From Microbacterium timonense (lineage in GTDB: Bacteria > Actinomycetota > Actinomycetes > Actinomycetales > Microbacteriaceae), in the NCBI RefSeq assembly GCF_900292075.1, contig NZ_OLMV01000002.1:248001-312000 (forward strand): DNA of 64,000 bases, written 5' to 3'. Positions 8,631 to 17,084 of the stretch are shown here, piece after piece (position 1 is the first letter of the stretch; every line of letters starts with the position of its first letter). The notes beneath the pieces were generated by a model. That model did not search any database. It was not told the origin of the DNA and saw nothing but the letters and a program-made list of their open reading frames with translations. The position numbers were made by a program, and so were the translations under genes.

Positions 8631-9077
8631 TCAGATGCTGGACCCCGGAACTCCCGCCGAGGTGACGAAGAACGCGAGCACGAGCACGAGCACGATGAGG
8701 CCGGCACCGACCAGCGGCACCCAGAACGCCAGGCGCCGCTTGACCATGAGGACGATCGCGACCACGGCCGTCGCGGCGAACGCGACCCACGGCAGGATCA
8801 TGCCCATGAGCCACCCCACCGTGATGAGCTCCGTGCTGCAGGAACGCACGCCGCACGGATCGGATGCCATCACGAGGAACATCCCCATGAACGACGCCAG
8901 CGCCGCCAGCACGCCGTCGGCCACGAGCAGCACGATCGTGATGATCACGTCGAGCGTCTTGACGGGCGGCTTCGCCGGACGTGTGTCTCGAGGCGGCGGG
9001 TAGGCGAAGCCCGGGGCGGGCGCAGGGCCGGCCGGCGCCCAGGTCGGCGCGGGCTGCTCGGGCTCGGGCGTGGTCAT
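8631..9077 (-). CDS. Small proline-rich membrane protein (unknown function)
   Basis: 148 residues. The first 40 are Pro/Ala-rich and hydrophilic (a disordered cytosolic head). Four predicted membrane helices follow, starting at VIITIVLLVADGVLAAL, with a short loop containing two cysteines (DPCGVRSC) that could form a disulfide outside the cell. It resembles small DUF6264-type proteins of Microbacteriaceae, but I cannot assign it with certainty. The ATG is 6 nt behind TACGAT, consistent with a leaderless transcript. No catalytic motif is visible. Confidence 0.8.
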   Translation of the reverse strand: MTTPEPEQPAPTWAPAGPAPAPGFAYPPPRDTRPAKPPVKTLDVIITIVLLVADGVLAALASFMGMFLVMASDPCGVRSCSTELITVGWLMGMILPWVAFAATAVVAIVLMVKRRLAFWVPLVGAGLIVLVLVLAFFVTSAGVPGSSI

Positions 9078-9156
9078 GTCGGCATCGTAGCGGCGCCGCT
9101 CCTCCGCGGCCACGGCGGCCGGTCCGACCGATCCATCGCCGCGCCACCGCGGCCGG

Positions 9157-10239
9157 TCACCGCGGCGGTGCCCCGCCCCACGATGCGACGAGGTCGGCGA
9201 CGGCGTCGTCTCCGGCAGCACGGGCCGCCGCCACGCAAGCCGCGGCGGCGTCGGCGAAGACGTCGTCGAAGCGCACCGGGCCGCCGGTTCGGGCCGACGC
9301 GACGGCCGCCTCCACCATCGCGAGGCTCCAGATGTTGGTCCTGATCTCGCCCGAGGGTGCGGGCCCGCCGTCGAGCGCGTCGACGAACTCCGCGAGCGCG
9401 GCATCCAGACCCTCCGGCTCGTCGGGAAGCGGCAGCGCCTGCACCGGTCCTTCGCGACCCTGGGCGCGCACCGTGCCCTCGCCGTCCCATTCCACCGATC
9501 CCCCGGCGGAGCTGGCTCGCCAGGCGCCGTTCCACGATGTGGTGAGGCCGTCGGCGCACCAGCTGCCGGAGTACCCGAACCGCGCGCCGTTGCCGAACCG
9601 GAACACCGCCTGGGCGGCCGCGCCGCCCCGGTACCAGCTCCACGAGGGGGAGAACTCCTCGCAGTACACCGACTCGGGTTCGCTCTCCAGGACGAATCGG
9701 GCCTGATCGAAAGTGTGGATCGCCATGTCGACGAGCAGTGGCGAGTCCATCTCGTCGCGGAAGCCGCCGAACCGGGGATTCTGGAAGAAGGCGGCGTCCA
9801 GCTGACCGGCACCGCCGTACGCGGCCACAGTGTCCCGGAAGACACGCAGCCCGGGCGCGTGGCGGCGTGATTGGCTGGTCGCCAGCAGCGTCCCGTGAAG
9901 TTCGCTGACCGCTGCCAGCGCCAGGGCGTCGGCGACGGTGGGCGTCACCGGCTTCTCGCTGAGCACCGGCACACCGGCGCGCAGGGCCGCTTCGCTGACC
10001 TCGCGGTGCGCGTCAGGGATCGTGACATTGAGGAGCATGTCCGGCTGCCGCACCGCGGCGAACGCCTCCGCGACCGTGGCCACGCACGGGATGTCCCAAC
10101 CGCGCTCCTGAGCGGCCTGGCGCGCAGCCGGCACCGACACGTCGACGAGCGCACTGACCCTGACGTCGGGCCGTCGGCCGACGGCATCCATCCAGGCGCG
10201 ACCCATCGCACCCGCCCCGACCAGGACGACCTCCCTCAC
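9157..10239 (-). CDS. Gfo/Idh/MocA family NAD(P)-dependent oxidoreductase
   Basis: A 360-residue sugar or polyol dehydrogenase of the Gfo/Idh/MocA family. The N-terminal Rossmann fold has [12 protein letters not shown], then ALVDVS; the family signature SEKPVTPT around residue 100 supplies the conserved EKP lysine. The C-terminal alpha/beta domain contains [11 protein letters not shown], the usual DxxxHxxD-like substrate region. The GTG start overlaps the stop of the ThuA gene (GTGA), so the two are co-translated. The pairing suggests degradation of a disaccharide or modified sugar; the substrate is not evident. Confidence 0.9.
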   Translation of the reverse strand: MREVVLVGAGAMGRAWMDAVGRRPDVRVSALVDVSVPAARQAAQERGWDIPCVATVAEAFAAVRQPDMLLNVTIPDAHREVSEAALRAGVPVLSEKPVTPTVADALALAAVSELHGTLLATSQSRRHAPGLRVFRDTVAAYGGAGQLDAAFFQNPRFGGFRDEMDSPLLVDMAIHTFDQARFVLESEPESVYCEEFSPSWSWYRGGAAAQAVFRFGNGARFGYSGSWCADGLTTSWNGAWRASSAGGSVEWDGEGTVRAQGREGPVQALPLPDEPEGLDAALAEFVDALDGGPAPSGEIRTNIWSLAMVEAAVASARTGGPVRFDDVFADAAAACVAAARAAGDDAVADLVASWGGAPPR

Positions 10240-11006
10240 GCCGACCGCCCTCCGTCCGAGCCCGGCAGCGCGAACTGACCGGTACGGTGCATCGTCAGTG
10301 ACGGCACCTCGCGGCGCCTCTCCTGGAACGCCCACCCCGCCGCATTCGCCAGCACCCGCTGGATCTCCGGCTGGTGGTACACGGGGTAGTCCTGATCGCC
10401 GGGTGAGAAGTAGAAGATGCGGCCGTGCCCGCGCGAGTACGTCATGCCGGAGCGGAACACCTCGCCGCCGCTGAAGCTCGAGACAAAGACGAGCTCGTCG
10501 GGCGTCGGCACGTCGAAGAACTCGCCGTACATCTCCTGCGTCGGGATGACGATGGGATGCGGCACACCTGCCGCGATCGGATGGGTCGGCGCCACCGTCC
10601 AGACCAGTTCCCGATCCTCACCCTGCCGCCAGCGCAGGCTGCAGGTCGTGCCCATGAGGCGGATGAAGATCTTCGAGAAGTGGCCGGAGTGCAGCACCAC
10701 CAGCCCCATGCCGCCCAGCACGGCCTGGTGCACGCGTTCGACGACCGCATCATCGACGGCGTCGTGCCGCATGTGCCCCCACCAGAAGAGGACGTCGGTC
10801 TCGGCCAGGCGCTGGGCGGTCAGCCCGTGCTCGGGGTCGTCGAGGGTCGCGGTCTCGACGACCGCCGCGGCGCCCAGATGGTCGCGCAGGCCCGCTGCGA
10901 TGGTCTCGTGCATCCCCTCGGGGTAGAGCCGCTGTGGCACCTCGTCGTGCTTCTCATGGTGATTCTCGCCCCACACCAGGACCCTCATCGGACGCGCGTG
11001 CGTCAT
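10236..11006 (-). CDS. ThuA domain protein (trehalose-utilisation type)
   Basis: A 256-residue ThuA-family protein with a class I glutamine-amidotransferase-like fold. Visible family segments are [13 protein letters not shown] at the N-terminus, [28 protein letters not shown] and [16 protein letters not shown] near the end. ThuA proteins act with Gfo/Idh/MocA enzymes in trehalose or other sugar catabolism in rhizobia and actinobacteria. The ATG at 11006 has a strong GGAGGAG site 5-6 nt upstream. It is the first gene of a two-gene operon and faces aspS across about 110 bp. Confidence 0.88.
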   Translation of the reverse strand: MTHARPMRVLVWGENHHEKHDEVPQRLYPEGMHETIAAGLRDHLGAAAVVETATLDDPEHGLTAQRLAETDVLFWWGHMRHDAVDDAVVERVHQAVLGGMGLVVLHSGHFSKIFIRLMGTTCSLRWRQGEDRELVWTVAPTHPIAAGVPHPIVIPTQEMYGEFFDVPTPDELVFVSSFSGGEVFRSGMTYSRGHGRIFYFSPGDQDYPVYHQPEIQRVLANAAGWAFQERRREVPSLTMHRTGQFALPGSDGGRSA

Positions 11007-11114
11007 GCCTTCTCCTCCGGCTCGGTACCCTGTTCATCCCATGCGCCCCGCCCGCCCGGCCCCGGGAGGACACGCCGCGTTGAGCCGTGCCGCGTCAAAC
11101 TAGACTTGTCGCTC

Positions 11115-12455
11115 GTGACTGAACGCATCCTTGTCAACCAACTTCAGGGTCTGGCCGACGGACCCGTCTCGGTGTCCGGATGGGTGGAGACCGTCCGCGA
11201 TCAGAAGAAGGTGCAGTTCGTCATCCTCCGCGATGAGACCGGCGCCGTGCAGCTGGTCAACCCGGCGACGCGCCCCGCAGAAGACGGCACGGACCAGGAT
11301 GCCGCGGCTCTGGCCCTCACCGAGCTCATCTCGAACCTGTCGACAGGCACATTCCTCACGGTGCACGGCGAGCTGAAGCACGACGAGCGGGTGAAGCTCG
11401 GCGGCGTCGAGATCAAGATCGGCGCCCTGGATGTCGCCGCAGCGGCGCTCCCCGAGACGCCGATCGCCGCGGACTCGGGACTCGACAAGCGCATGGACTG
11501 GCGCTTCCTCGACCTGCGGCAGCGTCGCAACAACCTCATCTTCCGCGTGCAGACGACGCTCGAGCACGCGTTCCGCACGTATTGGATCGAGCGCGACTAC
11601 ATCGAGGTGCACTCGCCCAAGCTCATGGCCTCGGCATCCGAGTCCAACGCCGAGCTGTTCGAGGTGCCCTACTTCGAGGAGAAGACCGCGTATCTCGCGC
11701 AGTCGCCGCAGTTCTTCAAGCAGATGGCGCAGGTCGCCGGATTCGGCAAGATCTTCGAGATCGCCCCCGCCTTCCGCGCGGACCCGTCGTTCACCTCGCG
11801 TCACGCCACCGAGTTCACCTCGGTCGACGCCGAGATCAGCTGGATCGACTCGCACGAGGACGTCGCCCGCATGCAGGAGGAGCTGCTGCAGACCGCGTTC
11901 CAGGCCGTGAAAGACAAGCACGGCGCCGAGATCGAGGAGCTGTTCGGCATCGAGGTGCAGGTTCCGGCGATCCCCTTCCCGCGCATCCCGCTCGCCGAGG
12001 CCCGTGAGATCGTGAAGAGCCGCGGCTACGACATCCCGCGCACCGACGGCGACCTCGACCCCGAAGGCGAGCGGCAGATCTCGGCGTACGTCGAGGAGAC
12101 CTACGGTCATCAGTTCGTCTTCATCACCGACTACCACCCCGAGATCCGCGCGTTCTACCACATGCGCGACGAGGAGACCGGGCTCACCAAGTCCTACGAC
12201 CTGCTCTTCAAGGGCGTCGAGATCACCACCGGTGCACAGCGCGAGCACCGCGTCGACGTGCTCATCGAGCAGGCCAAGGAGAAGGGCCTGGAGCCGGAGC
12301 ATCTCGACTTCTACTTCGACTTCTTCCGCTACGGCGCCCCGCCCCACGGCGGCTTCGGCATGGGCCTTGCGCGAGTGCTGATGCTGCTGCTCGGGCAGGA
12401 CTCGATCCGCGAGGTCACCTACCTTTTCCGCGGGCCGACGCGACTGGCCCCCTAG
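11115..12455 (+). CDS. aspS: Aspartate--tRNA(Asp/Asn) ligase, archaeal type
   Basis: 446 residues, a class II synthetase attaching Asp to tRNA. The order is an N-terminal OB-fold anticodon domain (about 1-110) followed by the catalytic core: YIEVHSPKLM region, motif 2 FRADPSFTSRHATEFTS and motif 3 GFGMGLARVLMLLLG. It lacks the roughly 130-residue GAD insertion of the usual bacterial enzyme (about 590 residues) and therefore belongs to the shorter archaeal/eukaryotic type, often non-discriminating and able to charge tRNA(Asn). GTG 11115 is 8 nt behind TAGACT, suggesting a leaderless transcript. A hairpin follows the stop. Confidence 0.95.
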   Translation: MTERILVNQLQGLADGPVSVSGWVETVRDQKKVQFVILRDETGAVQLVNPATRPAEDGTDQDAAALALTELISNLSTGTFLTVHGELKHDERVKLGGVEIKIGALDVAAAALPETPIAADSGLDKRMDWRFLDLRQRRNNLIFRVQTTLEHAFRTYWIERDYIEVHSPKLMASASESNAELFEVPYFEEKTAYLAQSPQFFKQMAQVAGFGKIFEIAPAFRADPSFTSRHATEFTSVDAEISWIDSHEDVARMQEELLQTAFQAVKDKHGAEIEELFGIEVQVPAIPFPRIPLAEAREIVKSRGYDIPRTDGDLDPEGERQISAYVEETYGHQFVFITDYHPEIRAFYHMRDEETGLTKSYDLLFKGVEITTGAQREHRVDVLIEQAKEKGLEPEHLDFYFDFFRYGAPPHGGFGMGLARVLMLLLGQDSIREVTYLFRGPTRLAP

Positions 12456-12491
12456 CGCCGTCCGACTCGCTGGGGGGCGAACCCCGATGCG

Positions 12492-12539
12492 GATGTGTCC
12501 CCGTCGTCGCGAAGCTGTTCGCGAGGGCGGGGACACATC
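12492..12539 (+). terminator. Long hairpin after aspS
   Basis: Arms 12492-12513 and 12518-12539 (22 nt each, 20 matching) start with GATGTGTCCCCG and end with CGGGGACACATC; the loop is GCTG. ATTTTC follows at once, so it can act as an intrinsic terminator for aspS. Its length is unusual for a terminator and it resembles the other long palindromes in the window in kind, though not in sequence. Confidence 0.65.
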
Positions 12540-12569
12540 ATTTTCGCGAGCGACCTCGGGGGGTCACCA

Positions 12570-13688
12570 ATGAGTCATCGGAGCAATCGATCGCGGGCCG
12601 CACTGGCCCTGCTCGCCGCGGCGGCGACCGCGATGGGAGTCGTCTGGGCCACCGGCCCCGCCGTCGCCGCCGATCCACCCACGTCCACGGTCGCGACCGG
12701 ACTCGACAATCCGCGCCAGGTCTCTATCGGCGCCGGCGGGACGGTCTACGTGGCCGAGGCGGGGCGCGGCGGCGACGGCCCCTGCCTGCCCAACCCCGAA
12801 GATCCCGAGGCGCAGGTCTGCCTCGGCGACACCGGTGCGGTGACGCAGATCCGCCGGGGCGAGCAGTCCCGCGTGGTGACCGGTCTGCCGTCGCTCGCGG
12901 GTGCCGACGGATCCCGTGCCACCGGCCCGTCCGCGGTCACCGTGCGCGGCAACAACATCGCGGTGCTCGTCGGACTCGGGGGCAACGGCGACGCGCGCGC
13001 CCTCCTCGGTCCCGACGGGGCGGCGCTCGGCACCATCCTCACGGGCAGGATCGGCCAGCCCCTCACCGTCGCGGCCGACGTCGCCGCCTACGAGGACGCG
13101 ACGAACCCGGACGGCGCTCAGCTCGACTCCAACCCGAGCGGCTTCGTCGATGTGAACAGCAAGCGCTGGACCGTCGCGGATGCGGGCGCGAACGCGATCG
13201 TCACCGTCGGCGGCAACCTCACCGACACCACGGTGGCGGTCCTGCCACCAACCCCCGCGGTACCGCCGGGGGGCGGCGACCCGATTCCCGCGGAGGCCGT
13301 GCCGACGAACGTCGTCGTGGGTCCCGACGGCGCTTACTACGTGTCGCAGCTCGTCGGCTACCCGTTCCCGGCCGGCGCATCCCGCATCTGGCGTGTCGTT
13401 CCCGGCCAGCAGCCGACGGTGTACGCCACAGGGCTGAGCAACGTGACGAGCCTCGCATGGCAGCACCAGACCCTGTACGCCGTGCAGATCAGCGACACCA
13501 GCCTGCTGAGCGAGGGCCCGCCGATCGGCTCGCTGCGCAGGGTCGTCGCCGGCGCCTCTCAGCACCCGGCAGTCGTATCCGGCCTGTTCGCGCCGTACGG
13601 CGTCGCGATCTCGGGCACCACGGCGTACGTCAGCGTCGGCTCGGTTCTCCCCGGTGGAGGTGAGGTGCACGCGATCACGCTCCGGTAG
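12570..13688 (+). CDS. Secreted ScyD/ScyE-like beta-propeller protein
   Basis: 372 residues with a Sec signal peptide: basic start MSHRSNRSR, hydrophobic core, and a likely cleavage after AVAA near residue 33. The mature part shows repeated beta-propeller elements such as NPRQVSIGAGGTVYVAEAG, GPSAVTVRGNN, VPTNVVVGPDGAYYVSQL and PYGVAISGTTAYVS, as in the ScyD/ScyE family. Two cysteines near residue 70 may form a disulfide. In cyanobacteria relatives accompany scytonemin synthesis, but actinobacterial members stand alone and their role is unknown. ATG 12570 has GGGGGG about 7 nt upstream. Confidence 0.85.
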   Translation: MSHRSNRSRAALALLAAAATAMGVVWATGPAVAADPPTSTVATGLDNPRQVSIGAGGTVYVAEAGRGGDGPCLPNPEDPEAQVCLGDTGAVTQIRRGEQSRVVTGLPSLAGADGSRATGPSAVTVRGNNIAVLVGLGGNGDARALLGPDGAALGTILTGRIGQPLTVAADVAAYEDATNPDGAQLDSNPSGFVDVNSKRWTVADAGANAIVTVGGNLTDTTVAVLPPTPAVPPGGGDPIPAEAVPTNVVVGPDGAYYVSQLVGYPFPAGASRIWRVVPGQQPTVYATGLSNVTSLAWQHQTLYAVQISDTSLLSEGPPIGSLRRVVAGASQHPAVVSGLFAPYGVAISGTTAYVSVGSVLPGGGEVHAITLR

Positions 13689-13720
13689 GCGCGCAGCGCG
13701 GGAAGAACGGATGCCGCGGC

Positions 13721-13966
13721 TCAGCCGCCGAGCGCGGCGCGCAGGCGTTCGGGTGAGACCCTCCAGTGGCCGTGCAACTGTCCGTCGATGAGCACGACGG
13801 GGATCTTCTCCCACCACTGCGCATGCAGCGCGGGGTCGTCGGCGATCGAGAGCTCCTCGACGTCGATCGTGTCCTCCGGCAGTTCGGCGACGACGGTCTC
13901 GACGACCTCCCGCGCGACGTCGCACAGGTGACAGTCCGGCTTGCTGATGAGCGTGACCGTCGTCAT
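13721..13966 (-). CDS. Glutaredoxin-family thioredoxin-like protein
   Basis: 81 residues, a compact glutaredoxin-like domain (DUF836 group). The N-terminal strand VTLISKPDC leads into the redox motif CHLC (C12, C15). The cis-proline motif IPVVLIDG and the C-terminal helix LRAAL complete the fold. It starts 4 nt after the rhodanese stop on the same strand, so both are probably one transcript with linked thiol or sulfur roles. It converges on the ScyD/E-like gene. Confidence 0.88.
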   Translation of the reverse strand: MTTVTLISKPDCHLCDVAREVVETVVAELPEDTIDVEELSIADDPALHAQWWEKIPVVLIDGQLHGHWRVSPERLRAALGG

Positions 13967-13970
13967 GCGC

Positions 13971-14264
13971 TCACGCCTCGACGGGGTATCCGGCGGCGAC
14001 CCAGCCGTTGGTCCCGCCGTCGACGTTCGTCACGTCGTAGCCCCGGGCCTCGAGGGCCTCGGCCACGCGCCCGGAGCGCCCGCCGCCCGCGCAGATGACG
14101 TCGAGGGCGCCGTCGGGCAGCTCGCCCAGCCGCCCGCCGATGACCGACATCGGGATGTTGACGGCACCGGGCACATGTCCGGCGGCGAACTCGTCGACCT
14201 CGCGCACGTCGATCAGCGGGACGTCGACACGATCACGGAGCTCGTGAACGGAGATGGACTTCAT
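13971..14264 (-). CDS. Single-domain rhodanese-like protein
   Basis: 97 residues, a complete rhodanese domain: LIDVREVDEFAAGHVPGAVNIP is followed by the active-site loop beginning at C58 (ICAGGGRSG), the persulfide-carrying cysteine, and by GYDVTNVDGGTNGW. The likely role is sulfur transfer or redox signalling. ATG 14264 has AAAGG 5 nt upstream. It is co-directional with the glutaredoxin gene, with which it probably forms an operon. Confidence 0.92.
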   Translation of the reverse strand: MKSISVHELRDRVDVPLIDVREVDEFAAGHVPGAVNIPMSVIGGRLGELPDGALDVICAGGGRSGRVAEALEARGYDVTNVDGGTNGWVAAGYPVEA

Positions 14265-14295
14265 GTCAGCCTTTCCGGGCGCACCCGCAGACACG

Positions 14296-14334
14296 AAGCG
14301 CCCCCTCGACGGGTTCGAGACCCGGGGGGCGCTT
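14296..14334 (-). terminator. Terminator hairpin downstream of bS22
   Basis: Perfect 10-bp arms AAGCGCCCCC / GGGGGCGCTT with an inner GGG...CCC pairing, located 15 nt beyond the stop of the bS22 gene and before the rhodanese start. No T tract follows. Confidence 0.6.
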
Positions 14335-14348
14335 GGTGCGGATGCCGC

Positions 14349-14447
14349 TTACTTCTTGTTGCGGCGCTGGTGGCGAGTCTTGCGAAGCAGCTTGCGGTGC
14401 TTCTTCTTCGCCATGCGCTTGCGGCGCTTCTTGATGACAGAACCCAC
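14349..14447 (-). CDS. 30S ribosomal protein bS22 (AURKAIP1/COX24-type)
   Basis: A 32-residue, extremely basic protein (GSVIKKRRKRMAKKKHRKL then a tail RHQRRNKK), matching the actinobacterial small-subunit protein bS22, formerly annotated as an AURKAIP1/COX24-domain protein. It binds 16S rRNA near the decoding region. Start is GTG 14447 with GAGG 8 nt upstream. A -10 box TAGACT at 14532-14527 would give an 80-nt leader. It ends before a strong hairpin. Confidence 0.93.
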   Translation of the reverse strand: MGSVIKKRRKRMAKKKHRKLLRKTRHQRRNKK

Positions 14448-14655
14448 GGAAAACCTCACTATGTCGGGGTCTGGGCGCGGCGTGTGCGGCGCCCGGGAAC
14501 GAGCAGATACGAAAAATGCCTCGGACCAGTCTAGCCGACGTCGGCATCGCCCCACGTCCGCCCGCTGAGCCCGCCCTGCTGCCCCGGGGTGCGCACCGGA
14601 CGCGGGCGCTGCCGGACCCGGATGTGCCGGGCCCGGCCGCGCCGCATATGGGTTC

Positions 14656-15513
14656 TCAGACCCGTCGCCCGGTCACCAGCAGGTACTCCCACTCCATGAC
14701 GCCGTCGTGGACGAAACGGTCGCCGAGCGCGGCCAGATCCTCGTCGAGGGCCTTCACCTTCGCCGGGTCCTCCGCGATGAACCGGTAGACCGAGATCGTC
14801 GGTCCGTAGTTGGCCTTGAAGAAGTCGCGGAACGCGGCGCCGTCGGCGAAGCGGTCCACCCGCAACTGCTGCTGGCTGGCCGTGAGGTCGGTGACGCGGT
14901 CCCCGAAGAGGGATCGCACGTGATCGGCGAGCCCCCACAGCGGTGCCGGCGACGCCCCAGGAGGAGGCGGCGGCGCGTAGGGCTTCATCGTGGCGAACAT
15001 CTGCCCGATGAAACCGGCAGGCGTCCAGCTCAGCACGCCGATGCGCCCTCCGCTGCGAGAGGTGCGGACGAGCTCGTCGGCGGCGCGCTCGTGGTGGGGA
15101 GCGAACATGACGCCGATGCATGAGATGACGGCGTCGAACGCTCCGTCGCCGAACGGCAGCGCCTCGGCGTCCGCCGTGCGCCATGTCAGCTCGACCCCTT
15201 GCGCCTCGGCGGCCGCGCGGCCGACCTCGAGCAGTTCGGGGGTGAGATCGGTGGCCGTGACCTCGGCGCCGCGGCGTGCCGCGGGGATGGCCGAGCTGCC
15301 GGTGCCCGCTGCGACGTCCAGCACGCGGTCGCCCGGGCGCACGTCGACGGCGGCGACGAGCGTGGCGCCCAGCGTGCCGACGATCTCATCGGCGACCGTC
15401 GCGTAGCTGCCGCTGGCCCACATCGCGGCGTGCTTCGCCTTGAGCGCGCGATCGGCCGTGGCATCCGCGGTGGCCTGGTCCGTGGGAGTGTCGGTGGTGG
15501 ATGGAGTGGTCAT
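14656..15513 (-). CDS. Class I SAM-dependent methyltransferase
   Basis: 285 residues with the Methyltransf_11/UbiE-like core: motif I VLDVAAGTGSSAIPAA near residue 75, acidic motif after strand 2 (VTATDLTPELL), TADAEALPFGDGAFDAVIS (motif post II) and LVRTSRSGGRIGVLSW (motif III). The C-terminal 120 residues form the substrate cap. The substrate is unknown. ATG 15513 is preceded by a strong CAGGAGG. It is monocistronic on the minus strand. Confidence 0.92.
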   Translation of the reverse strand: MTTPSTTDTPTDQATADATADRALKAKHAAMWASGSYATVADEIVGTLGATLVAAVDVRPGDRVLDVAAGTGSSAIPAARRGAEVTATDLTPELLEVGRAAAEAQGVELTWRTADAEALPFGDGAFDAVISCIGVMFAPHHERAADELVRTSRSGGRIGVLSWTPAGFIGQMFATMKPYAPPPPPGASPAPLWGLADHVRSLFGDRVTDLTASQQQLRVDRFADGAAFRDFFKANYGPTISVYRFIAEDPAKVKALDEDLAALGDRFVHDGVMEWEYLLVTGRRV

Positions 15514-15642
15514 GATTCCTCCTGTCGGTGAGTGATACCGCAACGGTAGGAATCCCGACGGGGCCGCCGCATCGGCGCCGACGCGCAATCACCAGGAGGC
15601 TCGCCATGGCGCGATGGCGGCTGACGCGTACGCGGCGAGGGG

Positions 15643-16743
15643 TCAGGTGCGCGACAGGAGCAGTGCGACCGCCGCGGTCCGAGCGGTGCGACCGTGCAGG
15701 CCGAGCTTCGCGTACGCGTTCTGCAGGTGGCGTTCGACCGTCCGCACCGACAGCACGAGCTCACGGGCTATCTGGTCGTTGTCGTGGCCGTGCGCGGCCA
15801 GGCGCAGGATGTCGCGCTCCCGCGGCGACAAAGCCTCGAGTCCGTCGCCGGAAGCGCCCGCAGGTGCGGGCTCCGCCCGGTCGGGCGCGAGGAAAGCGGC
15901 CACCTCTGCAACGAGCACCTGCCACGCGGGCTCGTCGGCGAGCACGATGTGGTTGCTGCTCTCCAGCGGCACGAGCCGCGCCCCGCGGATGCCCGCCGCC
16001 AGCTCCCGGGCGTGATGGAACTCGTTCATCTGGTCGCCGCGGCTGTGCAGCACCAGGGTGGGAAGGGCAAGCTCACGCAGTCGCCCGCTGGAATCGGCCG
16101 CCTGCCGCTGGGCCCGCGACAGGACGGCGGTCTCGGCATCCGTCGCCATCACCTGGAGATCGTCGAGCCAGCGCATCTGCTCCTCGGTGCCGCCGGGGAT
16201 CATCATGCTGCTGAACACCCGCCGGAACTCCGACGTCGGGCGGGCCCACCCCACGCGGATGAGCGACTCGAACGCCGCGAGCATCTCGAGCTCCTCGGGG
16301 CCGGCACCCACCGTGGCTCCGGCGTAGCTGCCGTAGAAGATGAGCCGCGTCAGCCGATCGGGATGCTTCGCCGCGTACTCGATCGCGACCGGGCCGCCCT
16401 GCGCCATGGCCATGAGCGCGAACCGCTCCAGGCCCGCGTCGTCGGCGACCGCCTCGAGATCGGCCACCCGCGCCTGCAGACTGTGGTCGGTCACGCCCCG
16501 GTCCGAGAGGCCGTGACCGCGCTCGTCGTAACGGATGACCGTGGCGACGCGGCCGAGGTCGACGAGGAAGTGACGCCATACCGGGCTCTGCCAGTCGAAC
16601 TGCAGGTGGCTCAGCCAGCAGGCATCCACCAGAAGCGGAGGCCCGTGCCCGTGGACGGCGTAGGCGATCCCCACACCGTCGGCTGAGCGCGCGAAACGGA
16701 TGTCCTGCACGACGTCCGGCTCGAGCGTGCCCACGCCGCACAT
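15643..16743 (-). CDS. Alpha/beta-hydrolase-like sensor fused to a LuxR-type HTH domain
   Basis: 366 residues: an alpha/beta-hydrolase fold (about 15-285) joined to a GerE/LuxR DNA-binding domain (about 300-366; LSPRERDILRLAAHGHDNDQ, RTVERHLQNAYAKLGLHGR). The hydrolase part keeps the acid (HSRGD) and histidine (SSNH), but the nucleophile elbow reads AMAQGG with Ala114 where Ser is expected, so it is probably a ligand-binding sensor rather than an enzyme. ATG 16743 overlaps a TACAAT box; GTG 16734, 7 nt behind that box, is an equally good leaderless start. Targets are unknown; the methyltransferase gene is next downstream. Confidence 0.88.
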   Translation of the reverse strand: MCGVGTLEPDVVQDIRFARSADGVGIAYAVHGHGPPLLVDACWLSHLQFDWQSPVWRHFLVDLGRVATVIRYDERGHGLSDRGVTDHSLQARVADLEAVADDAGLERFALMAMAQGGPVAIEYAAKHPDRLTRLIFYGSYAGATVGAGPEELEMLAAFESLIRVGWARPTSEFRRVFSSMMIPGGTEEQMRWLDDLQVMATDAETAVLSRAQRQAADSSGRLRELALPTLVLHSRGDQMNEFHHARELAAGIRGARLVPLESSNHIVLADEPAWQVLVAEVAAFLAPDRAEPAPAGASGDGLEALSPRERDILRLAAHGHDNDQIARELVLSVRTVERHLQNAYAKLGLHGRTARTAAVALLLSRT

Positions 16744-16796
16744 TGTACGAGCGGGCGTGCGTGAGCACACCCCCTCGAGCGGCGGCGCGGGGCGGG

Positions 16797-16988
16797 TCAG
16801 CCCACGTCTGCGATCGGCCGCTGCAGGGCTTCGGTGACCGCGGACTCCGGAACGCGGTAGCTGCGGCCGAAGCGGACGGCCGGCAGTTCTCCCGCATGCA
16901 CGAGGCGGTACACCGTCATCTTCGACACCCGCATGATCTCGGCGACCTCGGCCACCGTGAGGAAGCGCACGTCCGGCAGCTCCGCCAT
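16797..16988 (-). CDS. Excisionase/BldC-type helix-turn-helix protein
   Basis: 63 residues forming one MerR-like winged-helix module: FLTVAEVAEIMRVSKMTVYR, then GELPAVRFGRSYRVPESAV. This is the small actinobacterial excisionase-family or BldC-like DNA-binding protein. The start is set at ATG 16988 because AAGGGG lies 6 nt upstream; ATG 16994 would leave no spacing. There is no phage gene nearby, so a role in transcription is more likely than in excision. Confidence 0.88.
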   Translation of the reverse strand: MAELPDVRFLTVAEVAEIMRVSKMTVYRLVHAGELPAVRFGRSYRVPESAVTEALQRPIADVG

Positions 16989-17084
16989 GTCCATCCCCTT
17001 CCCCAGAAGTTCTGCCCACACTCTAGAACGCCGCGGGGACGCGTGTAAACCGGTGTGACCCCTGGGACCGGTGGGAAGTCGCTG

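Noticed and set aside
14304..14327. tRNA T-arm-like sequence (GGG-TTCGAGA-CCC)
   Set aside because: The loop fits a T-arm, but there is no acceptor stem, anticodon arm or CCA context; it is the inner part of the terminator hairpin after bS22.
16797..16988. Excisionase of an integrated element
   Set aside because: No integrase, attachment repeats or phage genes are nearby; such small HTH proteins are common chromosomal regulators in actinobacteria.
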